Shown here piece after piece: positions 53,641-62,351 of a DNA stretch of 64,000 nucleotides; position 1 is the first letter of the stretch; each line of letters begins with the position of its first letter. The position numbers and the translations under genes were made by a program. Below the pieces are notes generated by a model. It was not told where the DNA came from and did not search any database. It worked only from the letters and a program-made list of their open reading frames with translations. This stretch comes from Bacteriovorax stolpii (GTDB lineage: Bacteria > Bdellovibrionota > Bacteriovoracia > Bacteriovoracales > Bacteriovoracaceae): NCBI GenBank assembly GCA_945905815.1, contig CAMDQH010000005.1, positions 1-64,000 of the forward strand, written 5' to 3'.

Positions 53641-54270
53641 ATGTATTGGGATAATAAAGAACGTAAAAGTAAGAAACATAAAGTCAGTCATAACGGTTTT
53701 CGTCAGACACATGGTGGCAGCAATCAGTTTCCTGGTGGTGAATGGGGGACCAGTAGTGAATTTGGACATTACTGCGATTACCATGAATCAGATTCCTCTA
53801 ATAGGTTCCATGAGGAAAACGATGTTGAGCGTAGTTCACGAGATGATAATCTTTATGATCGAGAATATAATCGTTCGCGTTTTGCTGAACCATATACGAC
53901 CGGGCAATTTGCCCGTAGCCAGTATGGTTTGGGAGGTCAATACCAAAGTGATCTATTTAACATCTCTGGCACAGGATGGGGGCCGAGAGAGGGAGGAAAT
54001 ATTGGGAAAGGACCAAAAGGGTATAAGCGATCTGATGAAAGGATTCACGAAGAAGTGTGTGAAGCTCTTTATCGAAATCAGATTGTGAATGCCTCTAACA
54101 TAGAAGTTAAAGTCGAAGGTGGTGTTGTTATACTCTCAGGCACCGTTGCAAGTCGCTATGCCAAACGCGAAGTTGAAAATTGCATCGAAAATCTTTCTGG
54201 TATTGTGGATATTCGTAATGAAATCCAACTGAAAGATTTTGTTAATGAAAAAAAACACCAGGAGCACTAA
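53641..54270 (+). CDS. BON-domain protein with disordered N-terminus
   Basis: 209 residues. The first 110 are rich in Asn, Ser, Gly, Arg and His and probably disordered. Then GKGPKGYKRSDERIHEEVCEAL leads into a BON domain (about 135-200: ASNIEVKVEGGVVILSGTV). The GPKGYxRxDERI lead-in is common in stress-linked bacterial BON proteins. BON domains bind phospholipid or mediate protein contacts, as in OsmY. No signal peptide is seen. AGGGAG precedes the start. The next gene, three bases on, encodes a shorter paralogue. Confidence 0.82.
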   Translation: MYWDNKERKSKKHKVSHNGFRQTHGGSNQFPGGEWGTSSEFGHYCDYHESDSSNRFHEENDVERSSRDDNLYDREYNRSRFAEPYTTGQFARSQYGLGGQYQSDLFNISGTGWGPREGGNIGKGPKGYKRSDERIHEEVCEALYRNQIVNASNIEVKVEGGVVILSGTVASRYAKREVENCIENLSGIVDIRNEIQLKDFVNEKKHQEH

Positions 54271-54273
54271 TGT

Positions 54274-54696
54274 ATGAATTTAAATAAATTGTCCAGAGTC
54301 AGCTACAAAGATGATGATCATTCACGGTTTTCAGGGCCTGAATACTTAGACAGAGTATCGTTAAGTAAGGGCTTAAATAATTTAAAAGTACCTGGTATTC
54401 GCCATGGTAAAGGTCCTAAAGGTTATCAACGGCCCGACGCTAGAATATATGAAGATATTTGCGAAACACTCTTAAATGATCCGGTTATAAATGCGACAGA
54501 CATTGAAATAGAGGTACATGATGGAATCGTTACCCTCAGGGGGGCAATTGATGGGCGTGCGATGAAAAAAGAAGTGGAGACATGTATTGAACACATTCCC
54601 GGGGTTAAAGATGTATTTAATATGATCGATCTTTATGAATTCAGTGATGCCGGTGCTAATGGATTGGTCAAAAATCAGGCACGCATTCAGCCCTAA
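54274..54696 (+). CDS. BON-domain protein, paralogue of the preceding gene
   Basis: 140 residues. A short N-terminal region is followed by GKGPKGYQRPDARIYEDICETL and a BON domain (ATDIEIEVHDGIVTLRGAI). The lead-in and domain are clearly similar to those of the preceding gene, while the N-terminal regions are not, so this is a tandem duplication in which only the BON part is conserved. Probably co-transcribed with it and active in the same stress or envelope process (inference). Confidence 0.82.
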   Translation: MNLNKLSRVSYKDDDHSRFSGPEYLDRVSLSKGLNNLKVPGIRHGKGPKGYQRPDARIYEDICETLLNDPVINATDIEIEVHDGIVTLRGAIDGRAMKKEVETCIEHIPGVKDVFNMIDLYEFSDAGANGLVKNQARIQP

Positions 54697-54780
54697 CTGT
54701 CAAAAATATATACATGAAATAAACTCTCATCCCTCCGATTCTTTTGGTCGATAGGAATATATGTATTCGGGGGGAGACTA

Positions 54781-56022
54781 ATGAAGCCTTACCATTTTTA
54801 TGTCGCATTCAATCCACTATTTAATGAAGATAGTAATTGGAAAACTCAGGCACATGAGTTTTATCAAACGCTGAAATTTAAAAAAGAAAAAAATAAAGAT
54901 GCTCACATGTACTGGGGCAAAATTCAAATTTCTGAACATTCTGAATCTTTGAATATGAAAACTTTTGAGCAAGTCGTTTCAGAAAATAGCGAAGTTCAAA
55001 TGGATAGCCATCTTTTCATTACTGACTACCAACATATGTGGGTTGGTAAAGTTGCAGATGTTCTAAAAGAAATCCCAGATTCTGAGAACACATTAGCCTT
55101 CTATAAAAATAAAAAAGTTGAAGTTTGGTTTAAAGTCGTTGATTTTGATTTAATTTCAAATAATGCGGCTGAGACATTGGCCATCCTTAGCCGTCTCCAT
55201 GTCGAAAATGAGTATTACAATTACAAAATTAAAGAGATGACTCCGTTCACTAGTGGCATTCGATTCCCCATGATTATTCAGGACAAGACTCAGGAAAGAT
55301 ATTTTAAATCGATCAGCAATGATTATGGTCTTCGAATTTTAAAAGAAAACCCGTTATTAACAACTAAGGGCGAGGCAATGAAATTGAATAGCGTTATTCA
55401 TTCATTTGTTATTCCCGAAGATACCTTCCGTCGTATACCTGAATATATCAGGACGCAGATTATTCATGCCGAAATTCTTCTTCTTGAAGCCCAGGCCGGA
55501 GGAAAGAAAGATCGGTATAAATTAGAACAGGCAATGTTGACTTATTTGAAATGTCTTGAAAGCTTGTTAAATGAAACATTCGTTGCTTATCTTAAAAGAG
55601 AGGAGGGTCATCGCATTTGGGTTACCAAAGATTGCTCTGCCCCCAAGTTTATAAGGTCGGTTTTAGATAAGGATAAAAGTTCATTAATCAGGCTTAAAGA
55701 TTCAAAAGAAGTATTTAATCTTTCTCAAATTAAAATGTTGCTTGATACCCCTTCGTTCTTTCCTCATACCTCACTTGATTTTGTTTTTAGAGGAAAAAAA
55801 AGCTTTTGGGAATATTGTCGACTAGAACTAAGGCCGACTTTGAAGAATGAATCTTTGATTGAATTAAAAAATCTTCTTTCGACACATGCACATGTTAAGG
55901 CTCATGACCGTGAACTACTCTTAGTTAGAAATATACTTCTTGGAGTTGGCGGCAAAGGCGTCTTTAATAATATAATTGAATCTTGGTATAAAATTCCAGC
56001 GGCTAAAAATAAAGCTGCTTAG
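54781..56022 (+). CDS. Hypothetical protein of 413 residues
   Basis: The start ATG 54781 has GGGGGGAG just upstream. The protein is cytoplasmic by look: no signal peptide, no membrane segment. The N-terminal 120 residues are alpha/beta with YWGKIQI and HLFITDYQHMWVGKV, aromatic-rich. The C-terminal 200 residues are helical and basic, including a HAEILLLEAQAGGKK stretch. This two-part build recalls abortive-infection or HEPN-like proteins, but no catalytic RxxxxH motif is evident. I recognise no family. Convergent with the trypsin-like gene. Confidence 0.65.
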   Translation: MKPYHFYVAFNPLFNEDSNWKTQAHEFYQTLKFKKEKNKDAHMYWGKIQISEHSESLNMKTFEQVVSENSEVQMDSHLFITDYQHMWVGKVADVLKEIPDSENTLAFYKNKKVEVWFKVVDFDLISNNAAETLAILSRLHVENEYYNYKIKEMTPFTSGIRFPMIIQDKTQERYFKSISNDYGLRILKENPLLTTKGEAMKLNSVIHSFVIPEDTFRRIPEYIRTQIIHAEILLLEAQAGGKKDRYKLEQAMLTYLKCLESLLNETFVAYLKREEGHRIWVTKDCSAPKFIRSVLDKDKSSLIRLKDSKEVFNLSQIKMLLDTPSFFPHTSLDFVFRGKKSFWEYCRLELRPTLKNESLIELKNLLSTHAHVKAHDRELLLVRNILLGVGGKGVFNNIIESWYKIPAAKNKAA

Positions 56023-56026
56023 TTGC

Positions 56027-56845
56027 TTACAGCAGCTGCCCTATTGTTTTCTGGATATAGTCAGTTGAAAAAGCAAAACCTTTAGTCTTTGACTTAATTC
56101 TATCAATAAGCTCATCATTGGGATCTCTTATTCTATTGTTCGAAGATGCAAAAATGAGCCCAATAACATTTTGATTTTCATCTAAAACTGGTGACCCTGA
56201 GTTTCCAGAGATCACAGGACAGTCACCTAACTGGGCGACCCCGTACTTAGCGATCAGCTTATCCACTTTGCATTCTAGTTTAGTGATTCGAGCATTAAAT
56301 CCGCCCATTTGGTCAACTACAACTGGAAATACTTTTGAGCCTGGTTTAATGCCTCCCTTGACCAACTTCAGTGGAGTCAGAGGAATTTTCCAGTCTAATT
56401 TAACAAGAGCAAAATCATTGTCTCCATCACGATAAAAATGTCTCCCATCTTGACGATTATCACGCCACAGGATTTCTGAGCACTGGGCAGTATACGATAG
56501 GCCATGGGCCGGAAATACAAAAAACAAACCCGAACAGATTTTTTTTAGACTAAATTTCTGGCCATACACGCAATGTGTGTTTGTCATAACGACATCTTGT
56601 GAAATAAGAAAAGCTGAACATGTGGAACTGTTATTTGCATCCTCAAAATTAATGGCGAACATACGAGCAATTCCTTCAGGGCAAAAATCCGCGTCGCTAC
56701 AAGTGATATTTTGATTCGCTAGTATAAGTGACATCTGTTCTGCAGTAATTCGAATTTTTTGTCGGGCTATGCTTTTAGACTCAGGTTTTCCACACGCGCT
56801 AAATAGAACAGCTATACTGATAAGGAGAAGGATCTTGAGTTTCAT
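56027..56845 (-). CDS. Trypsin-like serine protease lipoprotein
   Basis: 272 residues from ATG 56845, which gives a lipoprotein signal (VLFSACG). The S1 triad is visible: TNTHCV (His), GDNDFALVKLD (Asp) and SGNSGSPVLD (Ser). The GNSGSPV form is typical of bacterial V8/trypsin-like proteases. Several cysteines may form disulfides. It would act in the periplasm or at the outer membrane. A longer open frame upstream to 56947 is not supported, since it crosses the hairpin at 56920. Confidence 0.88.
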   Translation of the reverse strand: MKLKILLLISIAVLFSACGKPESKSIARQKIRITAEQMSLILANQNITCSDADFCPEGIARMFAINFEDANNSSTCSAFLISQDVVMTNTHCVYGQKFSLKKICSGLFFVFPAHGLSYTAQCSEILWRDNRQDGRHFYRDGDNDFALVKLDWKIPLTPLKLVKGGIKPGSKVFPVVVDQMGGFNARITKLECKVDKLIAKYGVAQLGDCPVISGNSGSPVLDENQNVIGLIFASSNNRIRDPNDELIDRIKSKTKGFAFSTDYIQKTIGQLL

Positions 56846-56917
56846 TGTGGAAGTACATATCCCAGAAAGGGATTTATAAATGATGTTATGTAAAAGATTT
56901 ACGGTTAGGGTAACTAA

Positions 56918-56945
56918 AACAGGCCACCCTCGAGTGGCCTGATTC
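56918..56945 (-). terminator. Probable terminator of the 24-codon ORF
   Basis: CAGGCCAC (56920-56927) pairs with GTGGCCTG (56934-56941), an 8-bp perfect stem with a 6-nt loop. On the minus strand it is followed by TTTTAG. It stands 33 bases after the stop of the small minus-strand ORF and before the trypsin-like gene. Confidence 0.65.
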
Positions 56946-56973
56946 AATGGTTTATAATAAGAAAGTGATTAAC

Positions 56974-57048
56974 CTAGCCTGGACTGAAATCCTGAAGCTC
57001 AAGCATAATCATATGGCACCAACTAAGATATGTGGTTTCTGATTTCAT
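56974..57048 (-). CDS. 24-residue peptide with strong ribosome-binding site
   Basis: ATG at 57048 is preceded by a perfect AGGAGG (57057-57062 on the minus strand) with eight bases spacing. The 24-residue peptide begins MKSETTYLSW and contains one Cys, two internal Met and an acidic-to-Pro end (DFSPG). A terminator-like hairpin follows, so it looks like a complete tiny transcription unit. It does not look hydrophobic enough to be a membrane toxin. It could be a signalling or regulatory peptide, a leader peptide, or chance. Confidence 0.5.
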   Translation of the reverse strand: MKSETTYLSWCHMIMLELQDFSPG

Positions 57049-57212
57049 TATACGTACCTCCTAATCAAAAAACCGTCCCGCGAACAAACTCATTATGCGG
57101 TCGAATTGAAAATCTACAAAGCCTCATCAACTATCATGAACTTATAGATGAAGTGATAAAATGAAATCTATTGAAAAAAGGGGGTTTTGCCCTCAATGTA
57201 TGGCAAAGGGGG

Positions 57213-57584
57213 CTAAAGACCGTTAATTATCAGATCGGCAGTTGCCTTATTACATGCCATCGGGATGTTATAAACAGCTGCTATTCTTAATAGTGCCTTT
57301 ACGTCTACGTCATGCGGGTGTGGAGCAAGGGGATCCCAGAAAAATACGACGGCATTAATGCGGCCTTCTGCAATGCCTGCACCGATTTGTTGATCTCCGC
57401 CAAGGGGACCACTTTTATACTTAGTAATGGGCAGGCCTGTTACATCCTCAATCCGCTTGCCGGTTGTACCTGTGGCAAAAAGTTCAAAAGTAGAAAGCTT
57501 CACGTAGTGGGTCTTAGACCATTCAATCATGTCATCTTTAAGATTATCGTGAGCAATAAGGGCGATGTTTTTTTTCAATTTCAT
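57213..57584 (-). CDS. mgsA: Methylglyoxal synthase
   Basis: 123 residues. The family block SGPLGGDQQIGA (Asp64 general base) and FFWDPLAPHPHDVDVKAL (His91) are present, with ACNKATAD near the end binding phosphate. It converts dihydroxyacetone phosphate to methylglyoxal plus phosphate, a bypass of lower glycolysis that relieves phosphate limitation or sugar-phosphate stress. The length is slightly short of the 150 residues of E. coli MgsA, as in many short homologues. It lies seven bases after a 38-residue membrane protein gene. Confidence 0.93.
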   Translation of the reverse strand: MKLKKNIALIAHDNLKDDMIEWSKTHYVKLSTFELFATGTTGKRIEDVTGLPITKYKSGPLGGDQQIGAGIAEGRINAVVFFWDPLAPHPHDVDVKALLRIAAVYNIPMACNKATADLIINGL

Positions 57585-57591
57585 TTGAAGA

Positions 57592-57708
57592 TCAGATCCC
57601 CATGAATGATGAGAAAAATTGGACGTGAAATATCAGGACAACAATGACAAGTGCTATAATTCTTAAAAACCAATCTTGATTTGAGAACTTATCAATTACT
57701 TTTTCCAT
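57592..57708 (-). CDS. 38-residue single-pass membrane protein
   Basis: ATG 57708 to TGA 57592-57594. The product has a charged N-terminus (MEKVIDKFSNQDWFLR) followed by a membrane helix (IIALVIVVLIFHVQFF) and a short end. No strong ribosome site is seen. It ends seven bases before mgsA and is in the same direction, so co-transcription is likely. No family recognised; other open frames of this size may occur by chance. Confidence 0.4.
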   Translation of the reverse strand: MEKVIDKFSNQDWFLRIIALVIVVLIFHVQFFSSFMGI

Positions 57709-57892
57709 TTGGCATTCATATAAAAAATAGAATCGGATATCAAGGACTCAGTTCGCCAAAAAGAATAGATTGACCTCTTACTACCAAAGATCAATGGATT
57801 AGAAGATGTCAGTTCTTATATTGAAAGATTTAATTATAAATTTTATATGGTTTCTAGATGAATAAAAGATTGATTGCTTTGCCGAAAGAAAT

Positions 57893-58936
57893 CTACCGAT
57901 TCTTGGATGCTATGCTGTCAGAAATAAATTCTAGGATTTCATTTGTTGAGCCTTCAAATATAATCTGACTTGCTTGGCGTTTAATATCTCTTTCATAGAA
58001 AGGGTCATAGTAATAACGAAGTAGGGCGCTGATCCAACCCGCATGTGAATCGATGGTTTTTGGTTTCTCAAAGGCAAGCTTTAATTCTTCTGTCACTTCC
58101 TTGAATCTTGCTCCACCAAGGCGTCTAGCTATTCGCTCTAGTGCATTATTCATAGTCAAGAATTCTGACGCGACAACGTATTCCTCAAAAATATTTTTAA
58201 TCCGAGTCTCTTCATTACTTTTTAAAACGATGAGGGGAGAGTTTCGCATATGCAAAAAAAATCTTTTTGGAATAGTGAGCTTCCCTATGACAGCACTTTC
58301 ATCTTCAACAATTGTAAAATCTTGTGCCTTCATCATCTCTAAGGATAGTTCGTTCTCAAAACGAACCTGACTTGGTTGAACACCATTGTCTCCAAAAGCG
58401 GAACCACGATGTGAAGCGAGCTTTTCCAGATCAATTGCATTTTTAATTTGATGAAGAACTTGCGTTTTGCCTGAACCGGTACAACCACCGAGGCGAAATA
58501 GCGGCAGTAAAGGAGCTTCTTCAATTTTCGACAGAAAAAAACGTCGCATTTTCTTAAAGCCACCTTCAATTGGTTGCCTCTCAATTCCGGCTTCTCTCAT
58601 CCATTGACAACTTATTTGTGAGCGAAGGCCTCCGCGAAAACAAAAGACCTGAGTTTCAGGATTAGCATTGATGTAATTTGCCCAGGCCTCAATTCTAGAT
58701 TGTTTTATGGCGCCACTTACAAGTTCGTGACCAAGTTTCATGGCCGCTGCTTGGCCCTTCTCTTTATAGCAGGTTCCAACCAAAGTTCTTTCTTCATCAT
58801 TCATGATTGGGAGATTTATTGAATGAGGAAGGGAGCCTTCTTTGAATTCAACAGGAGACCTGACATCTATCAGTGGTGTCGAAGCAAGGAATAATTTTTT
58901 TAAAGCTGTGTCATTCCACATAGACGTAGAACTCAC
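57893..58936 (-). CDS. mnmH: tRNA 2-selenouridine synthase
   Basis: 347 residues. An N-terminal rhodanese domain (about 15-125) has the active cysteine Cys99 in FCFRGGLRS, and a P-loop domain has GGCTGSGKT (150-158). This rhodanese-plus-P-loop architecture is unique to SelU/YbbB (MnmH), which replaces sulfur of mnm5s2U34 in tRNA with selenium, using selenophosphate. It overlaps the upstream selD by 26 bases, matching the need for its co-substrate. Confidence 0.95.
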   Translation of the reverse strand: MSSTSMWNDTALKKLFLASTPLIDVRSPVEFKEGSLPHSINLPIMNDEERTLVGTCYKEKGQAAAMKLGHELVSGAIKQSRIEAWANYINANPETQVFCFRGGLRSQISCQWMREAGIERQPIEGGFKKMRRFFLSKIEEAPLLPLFRLGGCTGSGKTQVLHQIKNAIDLEKLASHRGSAFGDNGVQPSQVRFENELSLEMMKAQDFTIVEDESAVIGKLTIPKRFFLHMRNSPLIVLKSNEETRIKNIFEEYVVASEFLTMNNALERIARRLGGARFKEVTEELKLAFEKPKTIDSHAGWISALLRYYYDPFYERDIKRQASQIIFEGSTNEILEFISDSIASKNR

Positions 58937-59948
58937 TTTGTTTCTCTACCGAACCTACGATATTAGTTTTAGGAAATGCCAATTTGAGTTTTTTAAGAAT
59001 TCCCTGGGCCGATTCAGGGGAGACACTCAACAAAAGACCACCACTGGTTTGTGGATCAAAATAAATTTGTTTTTCAACTTCATCAATATTTTGAAACTGA
59101 ATTACATCTTGTGTGTATTCGGCATTACTACGATGGGCCTTAGTCAGATTTGAAGCCTTGAGTGATGCCAGAGTCAGATCAAAAAGAGGCAAACTTTTGT
59201 GTGAGAATTTAAGCGAAACGTTTGAGGCCTTGGCGACTTGATAGCTATGCCCGGCAAGTCCAAAACCTGTCACATCGGTTGCTGCATGAATTTGCTTAAG
59301 TTCTTCAGTTGAAAGGTAATCAATGACGTTATTTAAACGCTTCATGGATGAGAGGGCCTCTTTAGCATCAGATTCAGAATAGGTTTCTTTTTTTATGCCA
59401 GCACAGATTGTACCCGTACCAAGTGGCTTGGTCAGAATTAGGGTGTCGCCAACTTTAGCTCCTTCATTGGACCAGACGTGCTTGGTAGAAACGAGACCGG
59501 TAACTGAAAGACCAAATTTAAGTGTGTCATCATCAATAGAATGCCCTCCCACTAGAGAGGCTTTCGCTTCAGTCATAATATCGCAGGCACCTTGTAAAAC
59601 TTCCTGGATTACGTGATATTCCATGGTCGCCATTGGTGCCGCCAGAATGGCCAGACACGTCTTAGGCGTGCCTCCCATGGCATAAACATCGCTTAAGGCA
59701 TTGGCAGCAGCTATGGCACCAAATGTATAAGGTGAATCAACTATAGGTGTAAAGAAGTCCAGTGTCTGAACCAAGGAAATATTCTCATCGATTTTAAAGA
59801 TCGCAGCATCATCAAAATGATCGCCATCAATCAGAACACCGGGAATTTTGGGCGGAAATTTAACACCGGAAAGGATTTCTTTTAAAACCATCGCCGGAAC
59901 TTTGGCAGCACAGCCGCCTTTTTTCACTGTTTGGGTAAGTTTTATCAT
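58911..59948 (-). CDS. selD: Selenophosphate synthase
   Basis: 345 residues. The N-terminal KKGGCAAK carries the catalytic Cys13 and Lys16 (Sec or Cys occurs at this site in homologues; here it is plain Cys). DDAAIFKID and LSDVYAMGGTPKTCLAI match ATP/metal-binding motifs of the AIR-synthase-like fold. It makes selenophosphate from selenide and ATP. The partner overlapping it is mnmH, so the visible use of selenium is tRNA modification. No selA or selB occurs in the window. Confidence 0.95.
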   Translation of the reverse strand: MIKLTQTVKKGGCAAKVPAMVLKEILSGVKFPPKIPGVLIDGDHFDDAAIFKIDENISLVQTLDFFTPIVDSPYTFGAIAAANALSDVYAMGGTPKTCLAILAAPMATMEYHVIQEVLQGACDIMTEAKASLVGGHSIDDDTLKFGLSVTGLVSTKHVWSNEGAKVGDTLILTKPLGTGTICAGIKKETYSESDAKEALSSMKRLNNVIDYLSTEELKQIHAATDVTGFGLAGHSYQVAKASNVSLKFSHKSLPLFDLTLASLKASNLTKAHRSNAEYTQDVIQFQNIDEVEKQIYFDPQTSGGLLLSVSPESAQGILKKLKLAFPKTNIVGSVEKQSEFYVYVE

Positions 59949-59981
59949 TTACCATTTATACTCGAAGGTTTAGGTTCCTGT

Positions 59982-61142
59982 ATGGCCAAAAAATTACCTT
60001 CTGGACTCAAATTGATGGGGATTTCCCCGAATATATTGCTTAAGAATGTGGAGAACACTGCTCCATTTTTATTTCAGGGTGAAATTGAGACTTCCGGGCC
60101 TAATCGAGCCTATCTGGCCAAGCTGGTCTTTTATAAGAAGAATCTGAAAGCTTTGGCCCATATCGATTTAACGGAATACTTCCATTTATGCCTGGCCGCT
60201 CATTGGGCCTCTGCAGGAACCTTTGTTCCAACAGATGTGGATAACCAAATTCGCGAAGGCTTGTGGCGCCATGAGACAGTTGGTGCACACATTCAAAAGA
60301 TGGCGAAACTGACGATTGAATCCTGGCAATGGGATTATGAACAGGTCACGAATCGTAAGTCTTATAACTCTGCTAGTAGTCAGGTGATGAGTACACACGA
60401 AGGAACTTGGCTTTCAGTTGCTATTGGCGCCTACAATGCTCTGATAAAAAATAAATTCCCTAAGCTTGCCCAAGATGTAGCAGATGTGATTTTGGCCGAA
60501 ATTGATAAGGAAGAAAAACTTCTGCTTGAACTCAGAGAAAAAAAAGATCACATTAATTTTTTGCGTTCAACTGCGCTGATGGCGCATAACTTTGGTGATC
60601 TTGATCGGGTAATAGATCAGTGGCAAATGAGTCCTGATGATCCATTTCATCAGCGAATTTACAAATTAGGTCATAATTTGAATGCGAATTATTCCCCAGT
60701 TCTGGTTTATGCAGGGCAGGTGAATAAAGCTTTTCTAGCTAATGAGAATCACCGACATATGTCAATGAGGCAGCCTAGAGGCATCAGGAAATCTCATAAA
60801 TTTCTTATTCCTGTTGGCCCGTTTATGGATGATTGGGGGAAAGTCTTAGGGGAGAGTAATGTTCTTTCTCCGATAGAGAAGATCGAAATTATTGCGGCTT
60901 TTCATGATGGTTACAATCGGCAAGACCTGGCGTTTGGATATATCCGGGCATTCAAAGGACTCATCAGCGCACTTCCACAAGGACTCGAAAGTCTAGAACG
61001 GGATTTGCCGTTTGATTTCTATCAAACATTAAAAAAATCTAAGTTTGCGACGATGGCCGAGCAGTCAAAAGATGAATTTGAAGACATATTTAAAAATAAA
61101 CTCGAAGAATTTGTTTGTCCGATGACTCAGATTAAATTCTAG
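59982..61142 (+). CDS. Hypothetical protein of about 386 residues
   Basis: ATG 59982 is preferred over 59931, which overlaps the divergent selD start. There is no signal peptide or membrane segment. The protein is largely helical, with paired EYFHLCLAAHWAS, DHINFLRSTALMAHNFGDLDRV and FHQRIYKLGHNLN stretches rich in His, Asp and Asn. The pattern resembles proteins of the DUF2088/DUF3646 kind only superficially, and I do not assign a family. It might bind metal, given several His-x-Asp pairs. The gene stands alone between selD and the small secreted gene. Confidence 0.65.
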   Translation: MAKKLPSGLKLMGISPNILLKNVENTAPFLFQGEIETSGPNRAYLAKLVFYKKNLKALAHIDLTEYFHLCLAAHWASAGTFVPTDVDNQIREGLWRHETVGAHIQKMAKLTIESWQWDYEQVTNRKSYNSASSQVMSTHEGTWLSVAIGAYNALIKNKFPKLAQDVADVILAEIDKEEKLLLELREKKDHINFLRSTALMAHNFGDLDRVIDQWQMSPDDPFHQRIYKLGHNLNANYSPVLVYAGQVNKAFLANENHRHMSMRQPRGIRKSHKFLIPVGPFMDDWGKVLGESNVLSPIEKIEIIAAFHDGYNRQDLAFGYIRAFKGLISALPQGLESLERDLPFDFYQTLKKSKFATMAEQSKDEFEDIFKNKLEEFVCPMTQIKF

Positions 61143-61255
61143 GCACAATCAATAAATACAAGCACTTAATACTGGTTAAAATCAAGATCTTAAGTGTAAG
61201 GCTTTGTTCCTACATAGGGTCTAGTGATTTTGATTCAAGTGAGCTAAAAAATTAT

Positions 61256-61612
61256 ATGAAAAAATACCTTATAATACTTCTCGTTCTCATTTCTTTTCAG
61301 GCCTTCACAATAACTGAGGACTACCGATGTAGTGTTCGCCAGTACACTGTGGATATAACAATTACTCAAGATACTTCAACTAGTATGTGGCTTAGTGAAT
61401 ATCATAATGTTCTTGCCATGGGGTATGCGAAGTCAATTGAAAGAAAAGATGGCAAAACAATTTATCACTTCTATCCTCAGTTAGGGCCAACTGATTATAC
61501 TTTTAAAACTCAAGATACGATTGATTTACCAAAAAAACTTTCTGGTTGGATTCATGTTAATGCCCCATTTTTTGTTTTGTGGGATAAATTGGAATGCACG
61601 AGAACTTACTAA
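61256..61612 (+). CDS. Small secreted protein
   Basis: 118 residues with a signal peptide (cleaved near QAF-TI). The mature part of about 95 residues is beta-rich (YTVDITITQDTST, TIYHFYPQ, DYTFKTQ) with two cysteines (DYRCSV and LECTRTY) that could pair end to end. It is a lipocalin- or jellyroll-sized single domain. No family recognised. A palindrome (GCCGTACGGC, just after the stop) could act as a weak terminator. Confidence 0.65.
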   Translation: MKKYLIILLVLISFQAFTITEDYRCSVRQYTVDITITQDTSTSMWLSEYHNVLAMGYAKSIERKDGKTIYHFYPQLGPTDYTFKTQDTIDLPKKLSGWIHVNAPFFVLWDKLECTRTY

Positions 61613-61646
61613 GCCGTACGGCCTTTATTATAGGGGTAATGAATTT

Positions 61647-62351
61647 CTATATTTTTTTCACCAGCAAACTAATCTCTTTGCCCAACTTCTGCGCTAATTT
61701 GTATTCAGTAAGATAGATACTGTCACTGCAGCTTGGCACTTTGGTTAAAGAAAGCTTTCTCATGACCTGAATCTCTTCCAAACTGCTTTTCAATTTATTC
61801 TCAATTTGATCAAGATCTGGTTTTATCTTTTTATCAATCAGGCCATTTATCACAAGTGATTTTAAAGTAATCTGAACCACAGAAAGTTCGCCCAAAGATG
61901 AGCTCTTGAATGAGTAAAAGCGGATCATCTCTAGAGTATTATCTAAGGCCAGTGCTTTGGTATCAGCAGACCATTTTTCTGATTTTACAGTGTTAATAAG
62001 GCCATTAAAGTATTTGAACTCGGAGAAAATATAGTGACAAGGTTCATCCAGTACTGAGTCTTGCCACTGCTTAATTTTATCTTGTGTGCAGGCCTCAGCA
62101 ACAGCTTTTAAGCTTTCGAGACGAGGCTGAGAAAGATAGTGTTTAGTAGAGTATTCTTTTAAAAACTTAGTGGCCTCTTCTTCATTGGTCTTAAAACCAT
62201 AAACAATCTCATCTTTAATTTCATTTACGGTTACAGCTGCTTCCAAAACGTTCTTTTTATATTGGTTGCAGGTATTAATTGGATCTATTGAAAGTGTGGG
62301 AGCGGATTTATTGCAGCCAATCACGAGCATTAAAACAACGAACAACTTCAC
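61647..62351 (-). CDS. Putative lipoprotein, helical
   Basis: 234 residues. The short signal ends with lipobox LVIGC (Cys13). The mature protein is almost all helical (long heptad-like sections around residues 50-100 and 185-230) with four further cysteines. No family recognised. The start ATG overlaps the stop of the adenosine deaminase-like gene by four bases, so the two are translationally coupled although their roles do not obviously match. Confidence 0.7.
   Translation of the reverse strand: MKLFVVLMLVIGCNKSAPTLSIDPINTCNQYKKNVLEAAVTVNEIKDEIVYGFKTNEEEATKFLKEYSTKHYLSQPRLESLKAVAEACTQDKIKQWQDSVLDEPCHYIFSEFKYFNGLINTVKSEKWSADTKALALDNTLEMIRFYSFKSSSLGELSVVQITLKSLVINGLIDKKIKPDLDQIENKLKSSLEEIQVMRKLSLTKVPSCSDSIYLTEYKLAQKLGKEISLLVKKI

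Noticed and set aside
56846-56947. N-terminal extension of the trypsin-like protease
   Set aside because: It would run through a terminator-like hairpin and remove the lipoprotein signal from the N-terminus.
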